DNA of 64,000 bases from assembly GCA_031398325.1 (NCBI GenBank), contig JANNNB010000196.1:1-64000 (forward strand), written 5' to 3'. Under the pieces are notes generated by a model, which saw only the letters and a program-made list of their open reading frames with translations, had not been told where the DNA came from and made no database searches. The DNA comes from Sva-07 sp031398325 (GTDB lineage: Bacteria > Actinomycetota > Acidimicrobiia > Acidimicrobiales > Ilumatobacteraceae). Positions within the stretch are counted from its first letter, which is position 1. Every line of letters starts with the position of its first letter. Both the position numbers and the translations under genes were made by a program. Below are positions 34,014 to 43,270 of the stretch, piece by piece.

Positions 34014-36170
34014 CTACTTCAGCAACGGGTCGCGAGGAAGACCGAGGATGCGTTCGCCGATCTGGTTGCGCTTGATCTCTGATGTGCCACCGGCGATCGA
34101 CATGCCGCGGTGCATGAGTACGAGCAGGTTGCTCATGCCACCCGGACCATCCATGAACAACGAGTCGGGCCCGTTGAGTTCGGTCAGTATCGCCGCAGCT
34201 TCGTGACCGATCTCCGACAGGACCAGCTTGGTCATGGCGCCTTCGGGACCAGGTTCGCCTCCGGCAACCGCACGGTTCGCGCTCCGCAGGTTGAGCAGCC
34301 CCATCGACTGGTGTTCGGCGATGTAGCGGCCGATTCGAGGCGCTCCTCCGTCGAGGCGTTCGGGGTGCGCATCGAACGGGGCGATGAGCGCGGGCCCCGG
34401 CATCGACATGCCGCCTCCGCCACCGCCGATGCTCACACTTTCGTTACCGAGCGTTGCGCGTGCCACGGTCCAACCGCCGTCGACCGGACCGACCACGTCG
34501 TCGTCGGGCACGAACACGTCGCTGAAGAACACCTCGTTGAACTCGGAGTTGCCGGACGTCATCTTGAGCGGGCGCACCTCCACACCGGTGGCGTGCATGT
34601 CCATGGCCATCATCGTGATGCCATCGTGCTTGGGTACGTCAGGGTTGGTCCGCACGGTGGCGAAACCCATCCCCGAGACGTGAGCGCCGCTGGTCCACAC
34701 CTTCTGACCGTTCACGAGCCATCCGCCGTCGACGCGCGTTGCCTTGGTCTTGACGCCGGCAGCGTCGGAGCCGGCATCGGGCTCGCTGAAGAGCTGACAC
34801 CAGATGACCTCCTGGTTCAGTGCCGGACGCACCCAGCGATCGATCTGATCCTGAGTGGCGTACTGGATGATGGTGAGGATGTTCCACGCCGTGATGCCAT
34901 AGCCGGGACGGACGATGCCGGCGTCGGCGAACTCCTGCTCGATCACGAGTTGTTCGACCGCACCGGCGGCCCGGCCGTAGGGCTTCGGCCAGTGGGGCAT
35001 CACATAACCGGTTTCGATGAGGCGGGTGCGCTGCTCGTCGGACGGCAGGTCCTTGATGCTCTGAGCGAACGCGCGGACTTCGTCACGGATCGCTTCGGCC
35101 TCGGGCGGGAGCTCGACCGCCTTTTCGCGAGCAACCCCGCGACGCGTCAGATCGGTCAGTTCCTCGGCTGCCTCAGCGGCTGAGAGATAGTGCAGCAGTG
35201 TCGTGGCGCGGCGCATGTAGAGGTGGGCGTCGTGTTCCCACGTGATCGCGATGCCGCCGTGCACCTGGGTGTTCAGGTTGGCGCACAGATCGGCGGCGGG
35301 TGCGGCCAATGTGGCGGCAACCGCCGCTGCATACGTGAGCTGATCGCCACCCGTGGCCGACGCTCGGGCGGCGTCCCACACGGCGCTGGTGGCGAGTTCG
35401 GTGGCGACGGCCATGTTGGCGCAGTGGTGTTTCACCGCCTGGTACATGGCGATCGGACGCCCGAACTGGATGCGCACCTTCGAGTACGCAGCCCCCATTT
35501 CCGTGCACTCACGCGCCACGCCGACCGCGTCAGCCGACAGGATCACCCGCGCCAGATCGACGAGCAGTCGATTCGCGCCCGCGATCACCGTGGCCGGCGC
35601 GCCGTCGAGCGTGACCCGAGCGCTCGGCCGGGTCGGGTCGAGGGCCGGAGGCGAGTCGATCGAGACACCACCATCGGCCACCTGAACGACGACCACGTCA
35701 TCGCCGGTGGGCACGAGGATCAGCGATGCGACGCCGCCACCAAGCACCACTCCCGCGTCGCCCGACGCCAAGCCGTCCGAGACGGTGACGGAACCACCCA
35801 GCGCCACCGCACCGACGGTCGAGCCGTCGGCGAGTCCCGGCAGCAGGCGTGACCGGAGGGCGTCGTCGCCGGCAGCCGCGATCGTCGCGCTGGCGATCAC
35901 GGTCGGAACGAACGGCCCGGGAGCGACGGCACGGGCAAGTTCCTCGACCACGATGACCAACTCGTCGATCCCGTAGCCGGACCCGCCGACATCCTCGGGA
36001 AGGTGCAGACCGAGCCAGCCGAGTTCGGCGACTTCGGACCAGAACTCCGGCAGGGTGTCCGCCGGCGACTCGAGTCGCTCCCGGGCCGCCCCTCGCAGGT
36101 TCCGCTTCTCGGCGAAGTCGCGAACGGTCTCGGCGAGCGATCGATGGTCTTCGGTGATGGCAATCGACAT
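34014..36170 (-). CDS. Two-domain acyl-CoA dehydrogenase (FadE34-like)
   Basis: A 718-aa protein with two complete acyl-CoA dehydrogenase folds in tandem (about 1-345 and 355-718). The second carries the clear FAD/substrate segments LFSEPDAGSDAAGVKTKA and WLVNGQKVWTSGA and ends MHRGMSIAGGTSEIKRNQIG. The first has GRPIAMYQAVKHHCANM and VHGGIAITWEHDAHLY. In actinobacteria such pairs, separate or fused as in FadE34/ChsE3, act on steroid or branched side-chain CoA esters. The substrate here is inferred only from the family. The ATG 36170 start has 15-bp repeats directly upstream (36186-36230). Confidence 0.92.
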   Translation of the reverse strand: MSIAITEDHRSLAETVRDFAEKRNLRGAARERLESPADTLPEFWSEVAELGWLGLHLPEDVGGSGYGIDELVIVVEELARAVAPGPFVPTVIASATIAAAGDDALRSRLLPGLADGSTVGAVALGGSVTVSDGLASGDAGVVLGGGVASLILVPTGDDVVVVQVADGGVSIDSPPALDPTRPSARVTLDGAPATVIAGANRLLVDLARVILSADAVGVARECTEMGAAYSKVRIQFGRPIAMYQAVKHHCANMAVATELATSAVWDAARASATGGDQLTYAAAVAATLAAPAADLCANLNTQVHGGIAITWEHDAHLYMRRATTLLHYLSAAEAAEELTDLTRRGVAREKAVELPPEAEAIRDEVRAFAQSIKDLPSDEQRTRLIETGYVMPHWPKPYGRAAGAVEQLVIEQEFADAGIVRPGYGITAWNILTIIQYATQDQIDRWVRPALNQEVIWCQLFSEPDAGSDAAGVKTKATRVDGGWLVNGQKVWTSGAHVSGMGFATVRTNPDVPKHDGITMMAMDMHATGVEVRPLKMTSGNSEFNEVFFSDVFVPDDDVVGPVDGGWTVARATLGNESVSIGGGGGGMSMPGPALIAPFDAHPERLDGGAPRIGRYIAEHQSMGLLNLRSANRAVAGGEPGPEGAMTKLVLSEIGHEAAAILTELNGPDSLFMDGPGGMSNLLVLMHRGMSIAGGTSEIKRNQIGERILGLPRDPLLK

Positions 36171-36185
36171 GGCGGACGAACCTCG

Positions 36186-36230
36186 TGCTGGGAGTTTGGG
36201 TGCTGGGAGTTCGGGTGCTGGGAGTTTGGG
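36186..36230. repeat. Minisatellite, three 15-bp units
   Basis: Three head-to-tail copies of TGCTGGGAGTTTGGG (middle copy with one T to C change) plus a broken fourth, ending 16 nt before the acyl-CoA dehydrogenase start. They occupy its 5' untranslated or promoter region. Confidence 0.85.
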
Positions 36231-36361
36231 TGCCGGGTGTACGGCTGATGACGATGGCCGGTTGGCCGTGTTGACATCGACATCTTCCCCGAACGCCCCG
36301 TCCGGCGACGACTCAGACCGCGTGCCGCGGCAAACCCGCGGCTCGTTTCATGTGGCTCGTG

Positions 36362-36433
36362 TGCCTCCCCAGGGGCTCGAACCCTGAACCAATGGATTAA
36401 AAGTCCACTGCTCTACCATTGAGCTAGAGAGGC
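36362..36433 (-). tRNA. tRNA-Lys (anticodon TTT)
   Basis: On the minus strand this is a 72-nt cloverleaf beginning GCCTCTCTAGCTCAATGG. The anticodon loop CTTTTAA gives TTT (Lys), and the T-loop is GTTCGAGCC. The acceptor stem has one wobble pair. The 3' CCA is not encoded. Confidence 0.93.
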
Positions 36434-36560
36434 AGCGCCGGTGGACCTCCGGGAAAGGCGACGCCGACAACGATCCGACATCGTATGGGGGTCGGGAGCG
36501 AGCCGCGACCGCTCGCCGTCGAAGTTCGGACCTCGGCAGGCGACGCGGAGCAACCCAAGC

Positions 36561-36643
36561 CAGATTGCGCGGACGGTCAGATTGCGCGGACGGTCAGATT
36601 GCGCGGACGGTCAGATTGCGCGGACGGTCAGATTGCGCGGACC
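36561..36643. repeat. Minisatellite, four 17-bp units plus a partial fifth
   Basis: Four exact copies of CAGATTGCGCGGACGGT (36561-36628) and a 15-nt start of a fifth. On the minus strand, the gene at 36628-37215 ends within the fifth unit: its last codons and TGA are the first in the array, and the unit is then repeated downstream of the stop. Confidence 0.9.
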
Positions 36644-37215
36644 TCGGTGGTACGGGTCAGGTAGCGAGGCATCAGCAACGCCGATGCCACCACGACGGCG
36701 CCGGCGATCGCGGCGATCCAGGCGTGACTCGACTCGAGCGCGAGCGACTCGAGGAACGATTCGGTCTGCACGGCACCGATGAACCCGCCGATGGCGAGCA
36801 CCGCGCCGAAGAACACAGCGCCGCCGCGCCAGGCTGACGCGCCAGCGATGAGCAGGCACGCCCCGAGCACGGCCTCGATCAGGCCGAGCGTGGTGGTGTG
36901 CGTGACGCCGAGCACCTCGACGACGGGGTCGTTCATCGGCCCGTCGAACCCGCCCCGCACGATGGCGAGGAGACCCACGACGAGCAGTACCAGGCCGACG
37001 GCTGCGGCGATGATGGCGTCGGGCGCGAACCGACGCATGCTCGCGGTCCGCACCGCCTGCGCCGGCGCAACGACCTGCGCCGGCGCGACAACCTGCGGCG
37101 CGACAACCTGCTCGGTCACGACCGGCTGCACCACGGCGGCCGGGGCTGCGACTGGCGTCGCAGGATCGACATACACCTCTTGACGAATCTTCTGTGGTCC
37201 ATCGATGTTCGACAT
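36628..37215 (-). CDS. Conserved four-helix membrane protein, function unknown
   Basis: A 195-aa protein. Residues about 20-65 are a low-complexity Ala/Val/Pro/Gln segment with repeats of VVAPAQ. Four hydrophobic helices follow: AIIAAAVGLVLLVVGLLAIV, LGLIEAVLGACLLIAGASAW, GGAVFFGAVLAIGGFIGAV and WIAAIAGAVVVASALLM. This layout is seen in small actinobacterial integral membrane proteins of unknown role. ATG 37215 is preceded by a good ribosome-binding site, GAGGAGC. Its C terminus (VRAI, stop) is written in the first unit of a 17-bp tandem array. Confidence 0.75.
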   Translation of the reverse strand: MSNIDGPQKIRQEVYVDPATPVAAPAAVVQPVVTEQVVAPQVVAPAQVVAPAQAVRTASMRRFAPDAIIAAAVGLVLLVVGLLAIVRGGFDGPMNDPVVEVLGVTHTTTLGLIEAVLGACLLIAGASAWRGGAVFFGAVLAIGGFIGAVQTESFLESLALESSHAWIAAIAGAVVVASALLMPRYLTRTTEVRAI

Positions 37216-37404
37216 GGCTTGCTCCTCGGCTCGTCGCGCCATCGGCGCGGTTGTCGACCGCCCGTGCGATCTCGCCACGGACTAGCCAGACGAAGCCATC
37301 CACAAACATCACGACATCCTGACGAAGCACCCTCGTCGAACATTCGGCGCCACTCGTGTCATCACAGCTGTCGGAGCTGGCGACCCCATGCCAGGACGGT
37401 CACG

Positions 37405-37410
37405 TAGTGT
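37405..37410 (+). promoter_or_regulatory. -10 element for the secreted zinc protease gene
   Basis: TAGTGT, 6 nt before GTG 37417; leaderless pattern. Confidence 0.4.
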
Positions 37411-37416
37411 GACTGC

Positions 37417-39459
37417 GTGACAACCAACAGCGCTCGTCGCCGAGCGGGCTCCGCGCTGCGGGTTCGTATCGGTGCTGGGCTCATGGTGGCGGCCGCGTTC
37501 GCCGCGTACGTCGGGACCACCCAGCACGAGGGGCACTCCGGCAGCGTCCAGGCGTCCGCGCCGGGGTCGGCCAGACCGGGCGACGCAGATACGACCGCCG
37601 TCGCCGAACTTGGATCTCCGAGCCGCTACGCGCCGATCCGCCCGACGCGGGTGATCGACACCCGCACCGACCCGTTCCGCCGGCGCCTCCCGACCAACGG
37701 TTCGCTCTCGATGGCCCCGGTGACGCCGGCCGTGTCGAACGCCAGCGGAGTCGCAGCTGGGTCGGTGTCGGCCGTCGTGGTCAACATCACGATCGTCGAC
37801 CCTGCGGCTGCCGGGTTCGTCACGGTCTGGCCCACCGGCTCGGCGCAACCGACCGTCTCGTCGCTCAACGCAGACTTCCCGGGCCAGAACGTCGCCAATC
37901 TCGTCACGGTTCCGCTCGGTGCCGACGGATTCATCTCGCTCTTCTCGTCGTCGAGCGCCGACTTCATCGTCGACGTGCAGGGCGTGTACGTGAGCGCCGC
38001 ATCCTCGGCGACGGGCCGTTTCGTGCCGGTCGATCAACGACGAGCGATCGACACCCGTCGTGGCAGCACTCTGGGGGTCGGCGGGTCGCTGTCGGTCGAC
38101 CTCAGGCCGTTCGGGGTGCCCGGCAGTGCCTCTGCCGCCGTGCTCAACGTGACTGCGACGAACACTGGGGCGGCGGGGTACTTCTCGATCTGGCCGGCCA
38201 CGACTCCGATGCCGACGGCGTCGAACCTGAATGCGTCCGGCCCCGGCCAAACGGTCGCCAACCAGGTGATGTCGCAGGTGACTGGCGGCGTCGTGAGCGT
38301 CTTCTCCGAGTCCGGTGGCGACGTCATCGTCGACGTCGCCGGCTACTTCACCGGCTCGGCCGACGCCGAGAGCGCGTCTGGTCTCTACGTTGCCCTCCCA
38401 CCGGCCCGGCTGCTCGACACACGATCGGTCGGGCCGTTCAGCTCGGGTCGGCCGATCGACTCCAACGCAACGCTGACCCTCCCGATCGCCGGCCGCAGCG
38501 GCGTGCCCGAGGCCGGTTCGGTGCTCGCCATGGCACTCAACCTCACCGCGACACGAACCCAGGATTCGGGCTACGTGACCGGATGGCCTGCCAACACACC
38601 CCTGCCTGCCACCTCGACACTCAACTTCATGGCGGCCGGTCGAACGGTGGCGAACCACGCCATCACCGCATTGAACGGGGGGGCGGCCAGTTACTTCAGC
38701 TTCGGCGGCAACGACCTGCTCGTCGACCTGCTGGGCTACTGGACCACAGGGGCGCCACCGCCCGCGCCCGGACCGGCGCCGATCACGATCAACACGGCGA
38801 TCCCACCGGTGACGACGACGGCACCGCCGGCACCGCCGAGCTTCGGCCCGCACGCGTTCCTCTACGACTTCCAGGACGGAACCGGGCGCTACGGACGGTG
38901 GAACCCGTGCGCACCGATCGTGTACGTCGTCAACGCCGACCGGGCCGACCAGGCGATGGTCGACCAGATGAATCTCGCCATCGCCGAAGTCGAGAACGCA
39001 ACGGGGCTGGACTTCGTCTACGGCGGACCGACATCGGCCGGTCTCGACTTCGATGTGCCCCAGGGCGCCGACGCGATCTTCGGTTTCTCGGACCAGTTCG
39101 CGACCCCGGTGCTCGCCGGCGGCACGATCGGTGTCGGAGGTGGCAGCTTCAGCACCACGAGCGGGCGTGTCGAAAGTGGCTTCGCACTCGCCGACGTGGA
39201 CGGCATCGTGTCGCTCGAGAAGCTGCGCGCGACGTTCATGCACGAGATCGCCCACATGGTCGGCCTCGATCACGTGGGTGACAGCAGCCAGCTCATGTAC
39301 GCGTTCGCCACGGCGGTCAACACGTTCCGCAACGGCGACCTCGAAGGCCTGTGGCGCGTCGGCGCCGCACAAGGGTGCCTCGCCGGCGACGAAGCGCCGG
39401 CCGACGGCGCTCCTTGGTCCGACGCCGGCAGCGATCCCATCCTCGTCGTGCGCACCTGA
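37417..39459 (+). CDS. Secreted matrixin-like zinc protease with three LDTR/DVxGY repeats
   Basis: A 680-aa exported protein. The N terminus has a signal or anchor helix (GAGLMVAAAFAAYVG). Residues about 70-445 contain three repeats of some 120 aa with (I/L)DTR at the start, an SxLN and VAN segment in the middle and an (I/L)VDVxGxY-type end. They are clearly the same module as in the sortase-domain protein at 1797-3533. After a Pro-rich linker comes a metzincin-type domain with the zinc motif HEIAHMVGLDH (H609, H613, H619), the catalytic Glu E610 and a likely Met-turn SQLMYAF. It probably cleaves extracellular or surface proteins. The last residues after 660 are acidic. Confidence 0.88.
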   Translation: MTTNSARRRAGSALRVRIGAGLMVAAAFAAYVGTTQHEGHSGSVQASAPGSARPGDADTTAVAELGSPSRYAPIRPTRVIDTRTDPFRRRLPTNGSLSMAPVTPAVSNASGVAAGSVSAVVVNITIVDPAAAGFVTVWPTGSAQPTVSSLNADFPGQNVANLVTVPLGADGFISLFSSSSADFIVDVQGVYVSAASSATGRFVPVDQRRAIDTRRGSTLGVGGSLSVDLRPFGVPGSASAAVLNVTATNTGAAGYFSIWPATTPMPTASNLNASGPGQTVANQVMSQVTGGVVSVFSESGGDVIVDVAGYFTGSADAESASGLYVALPPARLLDTRSVGPFSSGRPIDSNATLTLPIAGRSGVPEAGSVLAMALNLTATRTQDSGYVTGWPANTPLPATSTLNFMAAGRTVANHAITALNGGAASYFSFGGNDLLVDLLGYWTTGAPPPAPGPAPITINTAIPPVTTTAPPAPPSFGPHAFLYDFQDGTGRYGRWNPCAPIVYVVNADRADQAMVDQMNLAIAEVENATGLDFVYGGPTSAGLDFDVPQGADAIFGFSDQFATPVLAGGTIGVGGGSFSTTSGRVESGFALADVDGIVSLEKLRATFMHEIAHMVGLDHVGDSSQLMYAFATAVNTFRNGDLEGLWRVGAAQGCLAGDEAPADGAPWSDAGSDPILVVRT

Positions 39460-39486
39460 GCAGAACGGCGGGTCGATCGGCTGGGG

Positions 39487-39492
39487 TAGGTT
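39487..39492 (+). promoter_or_regulatory. -10 element for the CoxL-like gene
   Basis: TAGGTT within GGGTAGGTTC, 8 nt before ATG 39501; the same block precedes the sulfatase gene. Confidence 0.45.
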
Positions 39493-39500
39493 CGCTCCCG

Positions 39501-41924
39501 ATGACCGTCACCGACGCTGCTCCCGCTGCAATGCCTCGACCGGGGTCGATCCTCGGTACTCGCGTGACCCGCACCGAAGACCCCGGGTTGCTCACCGGAT
39601 CGCAGAAGTATCTCGCCGACCTACCACTGGTCGACCGGCTGCATGCCGTGTTCGTCCGATCCGACGTCGCCCACGGCACCGTCAACCTGATCAACATCGA
39701 CGAAGCGGCCGACATGCCGGGTGTCGTCGCGATCCTCACCGCCGACAACCTCGGCGTCGCACCGCATCACGGGTTCGTGCCCGTCCATCCCGACTTCATC
39801 CGGCCACCACTCGCCGACGGAAAGGTTCGATTCGTCGGTGAACCGATCGCGGTGGTCCTCGCCGAGACGCCCGAACAGGGCGAGGACGCAGCCGAGATGA
39901 TCTGGGCCGACATCGATGCCCTGCCCGCCGTGACGGACTCCGAAGACGCGCTCGCCGCCGATGCGCCGATCCTGTTCGACGCACACGGATCGAACGTCGC
40001 GCAGGTTCATCTCGACCCCGTCGTCGACGGTTTGGCCGGTGCCGACCACGTCATGCGCGGACGCTTCGTCAACCAGCGCATCGCCGTCGTGCCGATGGAG
40101 CCCGACTGCTGTGCTGCCGAAGTCGATGCCGACGGACGGTTGACGTTCTGGGCATCCACGCAGATGCCGCACGGGCTCCACGGGCAACTGGCGTCGGCGC
40201 TCGCCATCGACAAGGCCGACATCCGGGTGATCACCGCCCAGGTCGGCGGAGGGTTCGGGGGCAAGGCCGGCATCCACGCGGAATACTCGGTCGTCGCCGC
40301 AGCGAGCCGGCTCACCGGCCGGCCGGTCCAGTGGGTGCCGCCACGCAGCGACGACATGAAAGCACTCCCCCACAGCCGTGGCCAGGTGCAGTACGTCGAA
40401 CTGGGGTGCACGTCCGAGGGGAGGTTCACCGGCCTGCGGGTGCGTCTCGTCGGCGACGCAGGCGGCTACCCGACCATCGGCGCCTACCTACCCGGCGGCA
40501 CGCGCCGCATGTCACAGGGCACGTACGACTTCGGCACGATCGAATTCGACCTGGTGGTCGCTGCGACCAACACCACACCGATGGGTGCGTACCGCGGAGC
40601 GGGACGACCGGAAGCGACCGCCTTGCTCGAGCGAGCCGTCGACCAGGCGGCCCTCGAACTCGGCATCGACCCGATCGAGATCCGCAAGAAGAACTTCCTC
40701 GCCGATGACGTCTTCCCGTTCACGACCATCACTGGCAACACCTACGACAACGGCATGTACTGGCTGCCGCTCGATCGTGCTGCCGAACTGGCCGGTTACG
40801 AACAACTCCGCGTCGAGCAACAACGACGGCGGGATGCCGGCGACCATGTGCTGCTCGGCATCGGCGTCGCGGCATACGTCGAGATCACCGCCGGTGGCGG
40901 CGCCGATGAGTTCGGGGCACTCGAGGTGCACGCCGACGGCTCGGCGACGATCTTCGCCGGCACCCTGAACCACGGTCAGGGCCATCAGACCGCTTATGCG
41001 ATGTTGGTCTCCGATCAGACCGGCATCCCGATCGATCGGATCACACTCGTCGATGGCGACACCGACCGGGTCCGAACGGGTGGCGGCACCGGCGGTTCAC
41101 GATCGCTCCAACTGGGCGGCTCGGCGGTCCACGGTGCAACCGAGGCGATGGTCAGCTCGGCCAAGGAGTTGGCCGCCCGGCTCCTCGAAGCCGACGTCGC
41201 CGACATCGTCGTCGACACGGCCACCGGCACGGTCGGCGTCGCGGGCGTGCCGGCGCAAGCCCTCACGTGGGCCGAACTGGCCGGCCGCGCTGCGGACGAG
41301 GGCACCGCACTGACGGGCGAGTTCGACTTCCACCAGGACGGCGCCACGTTCCCGTTCGGAGCGCACATCGCGGTCGTCGAGGTCGACACCGACACCGGCA
41401 AGGTGCGCCTCGTACGCCACGTCGCGGTCGACGACTGTGGCACGGTGCTCAACCCGTTGCTCGTCGAGGGGCAGCAGCACGGCGGCATCGCAGCCGGTGT
41501 CGGGCAGGCCCTCTACGAAGAGATCATCTACGACAGCGACGCCAATCCGATCACGTCGAACCTTGCGGAATACGCCATGCCGTCGGCGGCGGAGCTGCCC
41601 TCGTTCGAAGTGCACTCGACGGAGACACCGACCCCATTGAACCCACTCGGGGCGAAGGGCATCGGCGAGGCCGCCACCATCGGCTCGACTCCCGCGGTGC
41701 AGAACGCCGTGATCGATGCGCTCGCGCACCTCGGGGTCCGACACATCGATCTGCCGTGCACGCCCGAGCGGGTCTGGCGGACCATCGAGGCCGCCCGGAA
41801 CGGGACGCTGCCCGATCCGTGGCGCGAACCACCGGCAGTGTTCGAGCAACTCCGCGCCGACGCGTCGGCAGCTGCCGACAACGAGGAGTCAGCCGAGGCG
41901 GCCGCCGCTGCCGACGGTGTCTGA
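39501..41924 (+). CDS. Molybdopterin-binding dehydrogenase large subunit, form II CoxL-like
   Basis: An 808-aa molybdenum hydroxylase large subunit. The active-site loop reads AYRGAGR (about 361-367), the form II signature, rather than the AYxCSFR of true CO dehydrogenases. Other Mo-cofactor motifs are QVGGGFGGKAG, TLNHGQGHQTAYA, GGGTGGSRS and GAKGIGEAATIG, the last with the catalytic Glu. It is therefore an aldehyde or heterocycle dehydrogenase of unknown substrate. No small (Fe-S) or medium (FAD) subunit gene is adjacent. ATG 39501 has a close -10. The C-terminal 20 residues are Ala/Glu-rich. Confidence 0.9.
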   Translation: MTVTDAAPAAMPRPGSILGTRVTRTEDPGLLTGSQKYLADLPLVDRLHAVFVRSDVAHGTVNLINIDEAADMPGVVAILTADNLGVAPHHGFVPVHPDFIRPPLADGKVRFVGEPIAVVLAETPEQGEDAAEMIWADIDALPAVTDSEDALAADAPILFDAHGSNVAQVHLDPVVDGLAGADHVMRGRFVNQRIAVVPMEPDCCAAEVDADGRLTFWASTQMPHGLHGQLASALAIDKADIRVITAQVGGGFGGKAGIHAEYSVVAAASRLTGRPVQWVPPRSDDMKALPHSRGQVQYVELGCTSEGRFTGLRVRLVGDAGGYPTIGAYLPGGTRRMSQGTYDFGTIEFDLVVAATNTTPMGAYRGAGRPEATALLERAVDQAALELGIDPIEIRKKNFLADDVFPFTTITGNTYDNGMYWLPLDRAAELAGYEQLRVEQQRRRDAGDHVLLGIGVAAYVEITAGGGADEFGALEVHADGSATIFAGTLNHGQGHQTAYAMLVSDQTGIPIDRITLVDGDTDRVRTGGGTGGSRSLQLGGSAVHGATEAMVSSAKELAARLLEADVADIVVDTATGTVGVAGVPAQALTWAELAGRAADEGTALTGEFDFHQDGATFPFGAHIAVVEVDTDTGKVRLVRHVAVDDCGTVLNPLLVEGQQHGGIAAGVGQALYEEIIYDSDANPITSNLAEYAMPSAAELPSFEVHSTETPTPLNPLGAKGIGEAATIGSTPAVQNAVIDALAHLGVRHIDLPCTPERVWRTIEAARNGTLPDPWREPPAVFEQLRADASAAADNEESAEAAAAADGV

Positions 41925-41980
41925 CCCGACGACGAGGTCGGTCGTGCAGGCCACCGGCGGGCTTCGACGTGGTGGGACCG

Positions 41981-43222
41981 CTAGGTCGGTGGCTCGCAGT
42001 CGACGCAGCGGACGTCGGCTGGCGCCTCACCTCGCAGTACCGCCGTGAACCAGTCGACGAGTCGTACGCCCTCGACTTCCATCTCGTAGAACTGATCGCC
42101 GGCGATGATCGTGTGTGTCGTACCGGGAGCGACGTACGTGGCGAGCGGGACACCCGACGACTCGGCTTGTGCTGCGGTCTGGTCGATCAGCGTGACCAAC
42201 TGGTCGGCGCTGAATCCTGCGATGCCGCCGAAGAACGACTGCACGTCGTCGAACGCGAAGTCGAAGCGGGCGTACGTGATGTTCGGGTTGTGCTGCATCG
42301 CCTGGACGTAGAGCCCCGGGATGCTCCGCTGCTCGGGCGTGAGCTCCGCGTAACCGGCCCAGTCCGGACCGACGGTGTCGGTCCCCCACATCCCGGCACC
42401 GATCGATGCGTTCACCCCGGGCACGTCGGGATAGGCGCCCGCGCTGTCGCCCAGCGTCGTCACCTTCGCGTCGGGGACCTCATCGGCCGCCAACGCCGCG
42501 AACAGTGGCGTCGGCACAGCGCCGGCGCTCGCACCCGCCACCACGAGGTCGTCGACATCGGGGTACGCCTCGAGCATGTACTCGAGCCCGGCTGTTGCGT
42601 TGACGTAGCCGTTGTGGACCACGGTCAGGTCCTCCGAGTACTCCGTCGTCTTGTTCCCGATGTGCACATCACCGCTGCAGTAGGGCACGTACACCACGGA
42701 ATAGTCGGCGAGTGGGTTCTCGGGGTTCGCCTGATCGAAGATCCCGCCGCGACCCGCCGGTGGACTGCCGAGATCGAGGTTGACCGTGGCCGTCGAGTCC
42801 TCGAAGTCGCAGGTCTCAGCGCTGAAGCAGGCGCCGCCGCCCTCGAAGTACAGCACGACCTTGGTCGGATCGGCCGGACGATCCCAGAGTTCGAACGGGC
42901 TGCCATCCATGCACATGCAGTCCTCTCCCGGGTCGACGGCCGTCCACTGGTCGAGCGCTACCGAGCCGGCAGCGCTGTCGGTCGGCGACGGGTCGGTCGC
43001 CTCCGGCTCGGTGGGAGGTGCGTCCGTGGGGGTCGGCTCGGTGGGCGCCGGTTCCGTGGAAGCCGGTTCGGTCACCACGGGAGCGCTGTCGTCCGGAGCG
43101 AGTTCTGTCACTGCCGGGTCCGACCTGTCCGAAGCGGCGTCGTCGGATCCGCTGCATGCCGATACGACTGCGACGATCGCGACCGCGACGAACCCCAGAC
43201 GACGTACTGATCCAATCCGCAT
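41981..43222 (-). CDS. Lipoprotein, pectin acetylesterase-like serine hydrolase
   Basis: A 413-aa exported lipoprotein: the signal peptide ends in a lipobox with Cys23 (VVSACSG), then a Thr/Pro/Glu-rich linker to about residue 85. The hydrolase part has LYFEGGGACF, VPYCSGDVHIGN, the nucleophile Ser in AGASAGAV and a His in PGTTHTII. These match the pectinacetylesterase/Notum-like alpha/beta hydrolase group, which removes acyl groups from polysaccharides or lipids. The actual substrate is unknown. ATG 43222 has CAAGAT 6 nt upstream. It converges on the CoxL-like gene. Confidence 0.87.
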   Translation of the reverse strand: MRIGSVRRLGFVAVAIVAVVSACSGSDDAASDRSDPAVTELAPDDSAPVVTEPASTEPAPTEPTPTDAPPTEPEATDPSPTDSAAGSVALDQWTAVDPGEDCMCMDGSPFELWDRPADPTKVVLYFEGGGACFSAETCDFEDSTATVNLDLGSPPAGRGGIFDQANPENPLADYSVVYVPYCSGDVHIGNKTTEYSEDLTVVHNGYVNATAGLEYMLEAYPDVDDLVVAGASAGAVPTPLFAALAADEVPDAKVTTLGDSAGAYPDVPGVNASIGAGMWGTDTVGPDWAGYAELTPEQRSIPGLYVQAMQHNPNITYARFDFAFDDVQSFFGGIAGFSADQLVTLIDQTAAQAESSGVPLATYVAPGTTHTIIAGDQFYEMEVEGVRLVDWFTAVLRGEAPADVRCVDCEPPT

Positions 43223-43228
43223 CCGCGG

Positions 43229-43234
43229 ATCTTG
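43229..43234 (-). promoter_or_regulatory. -10 element for the esterase-like lipoprotein gene
   Basis: CAAGAT on the minus strand, 6 nt before ATG 43222. Confidence 0.35.
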
Positions 43235-43270
43235 TCACGCCCGTGCCCGCTCGCTCACACGGGAACGACG

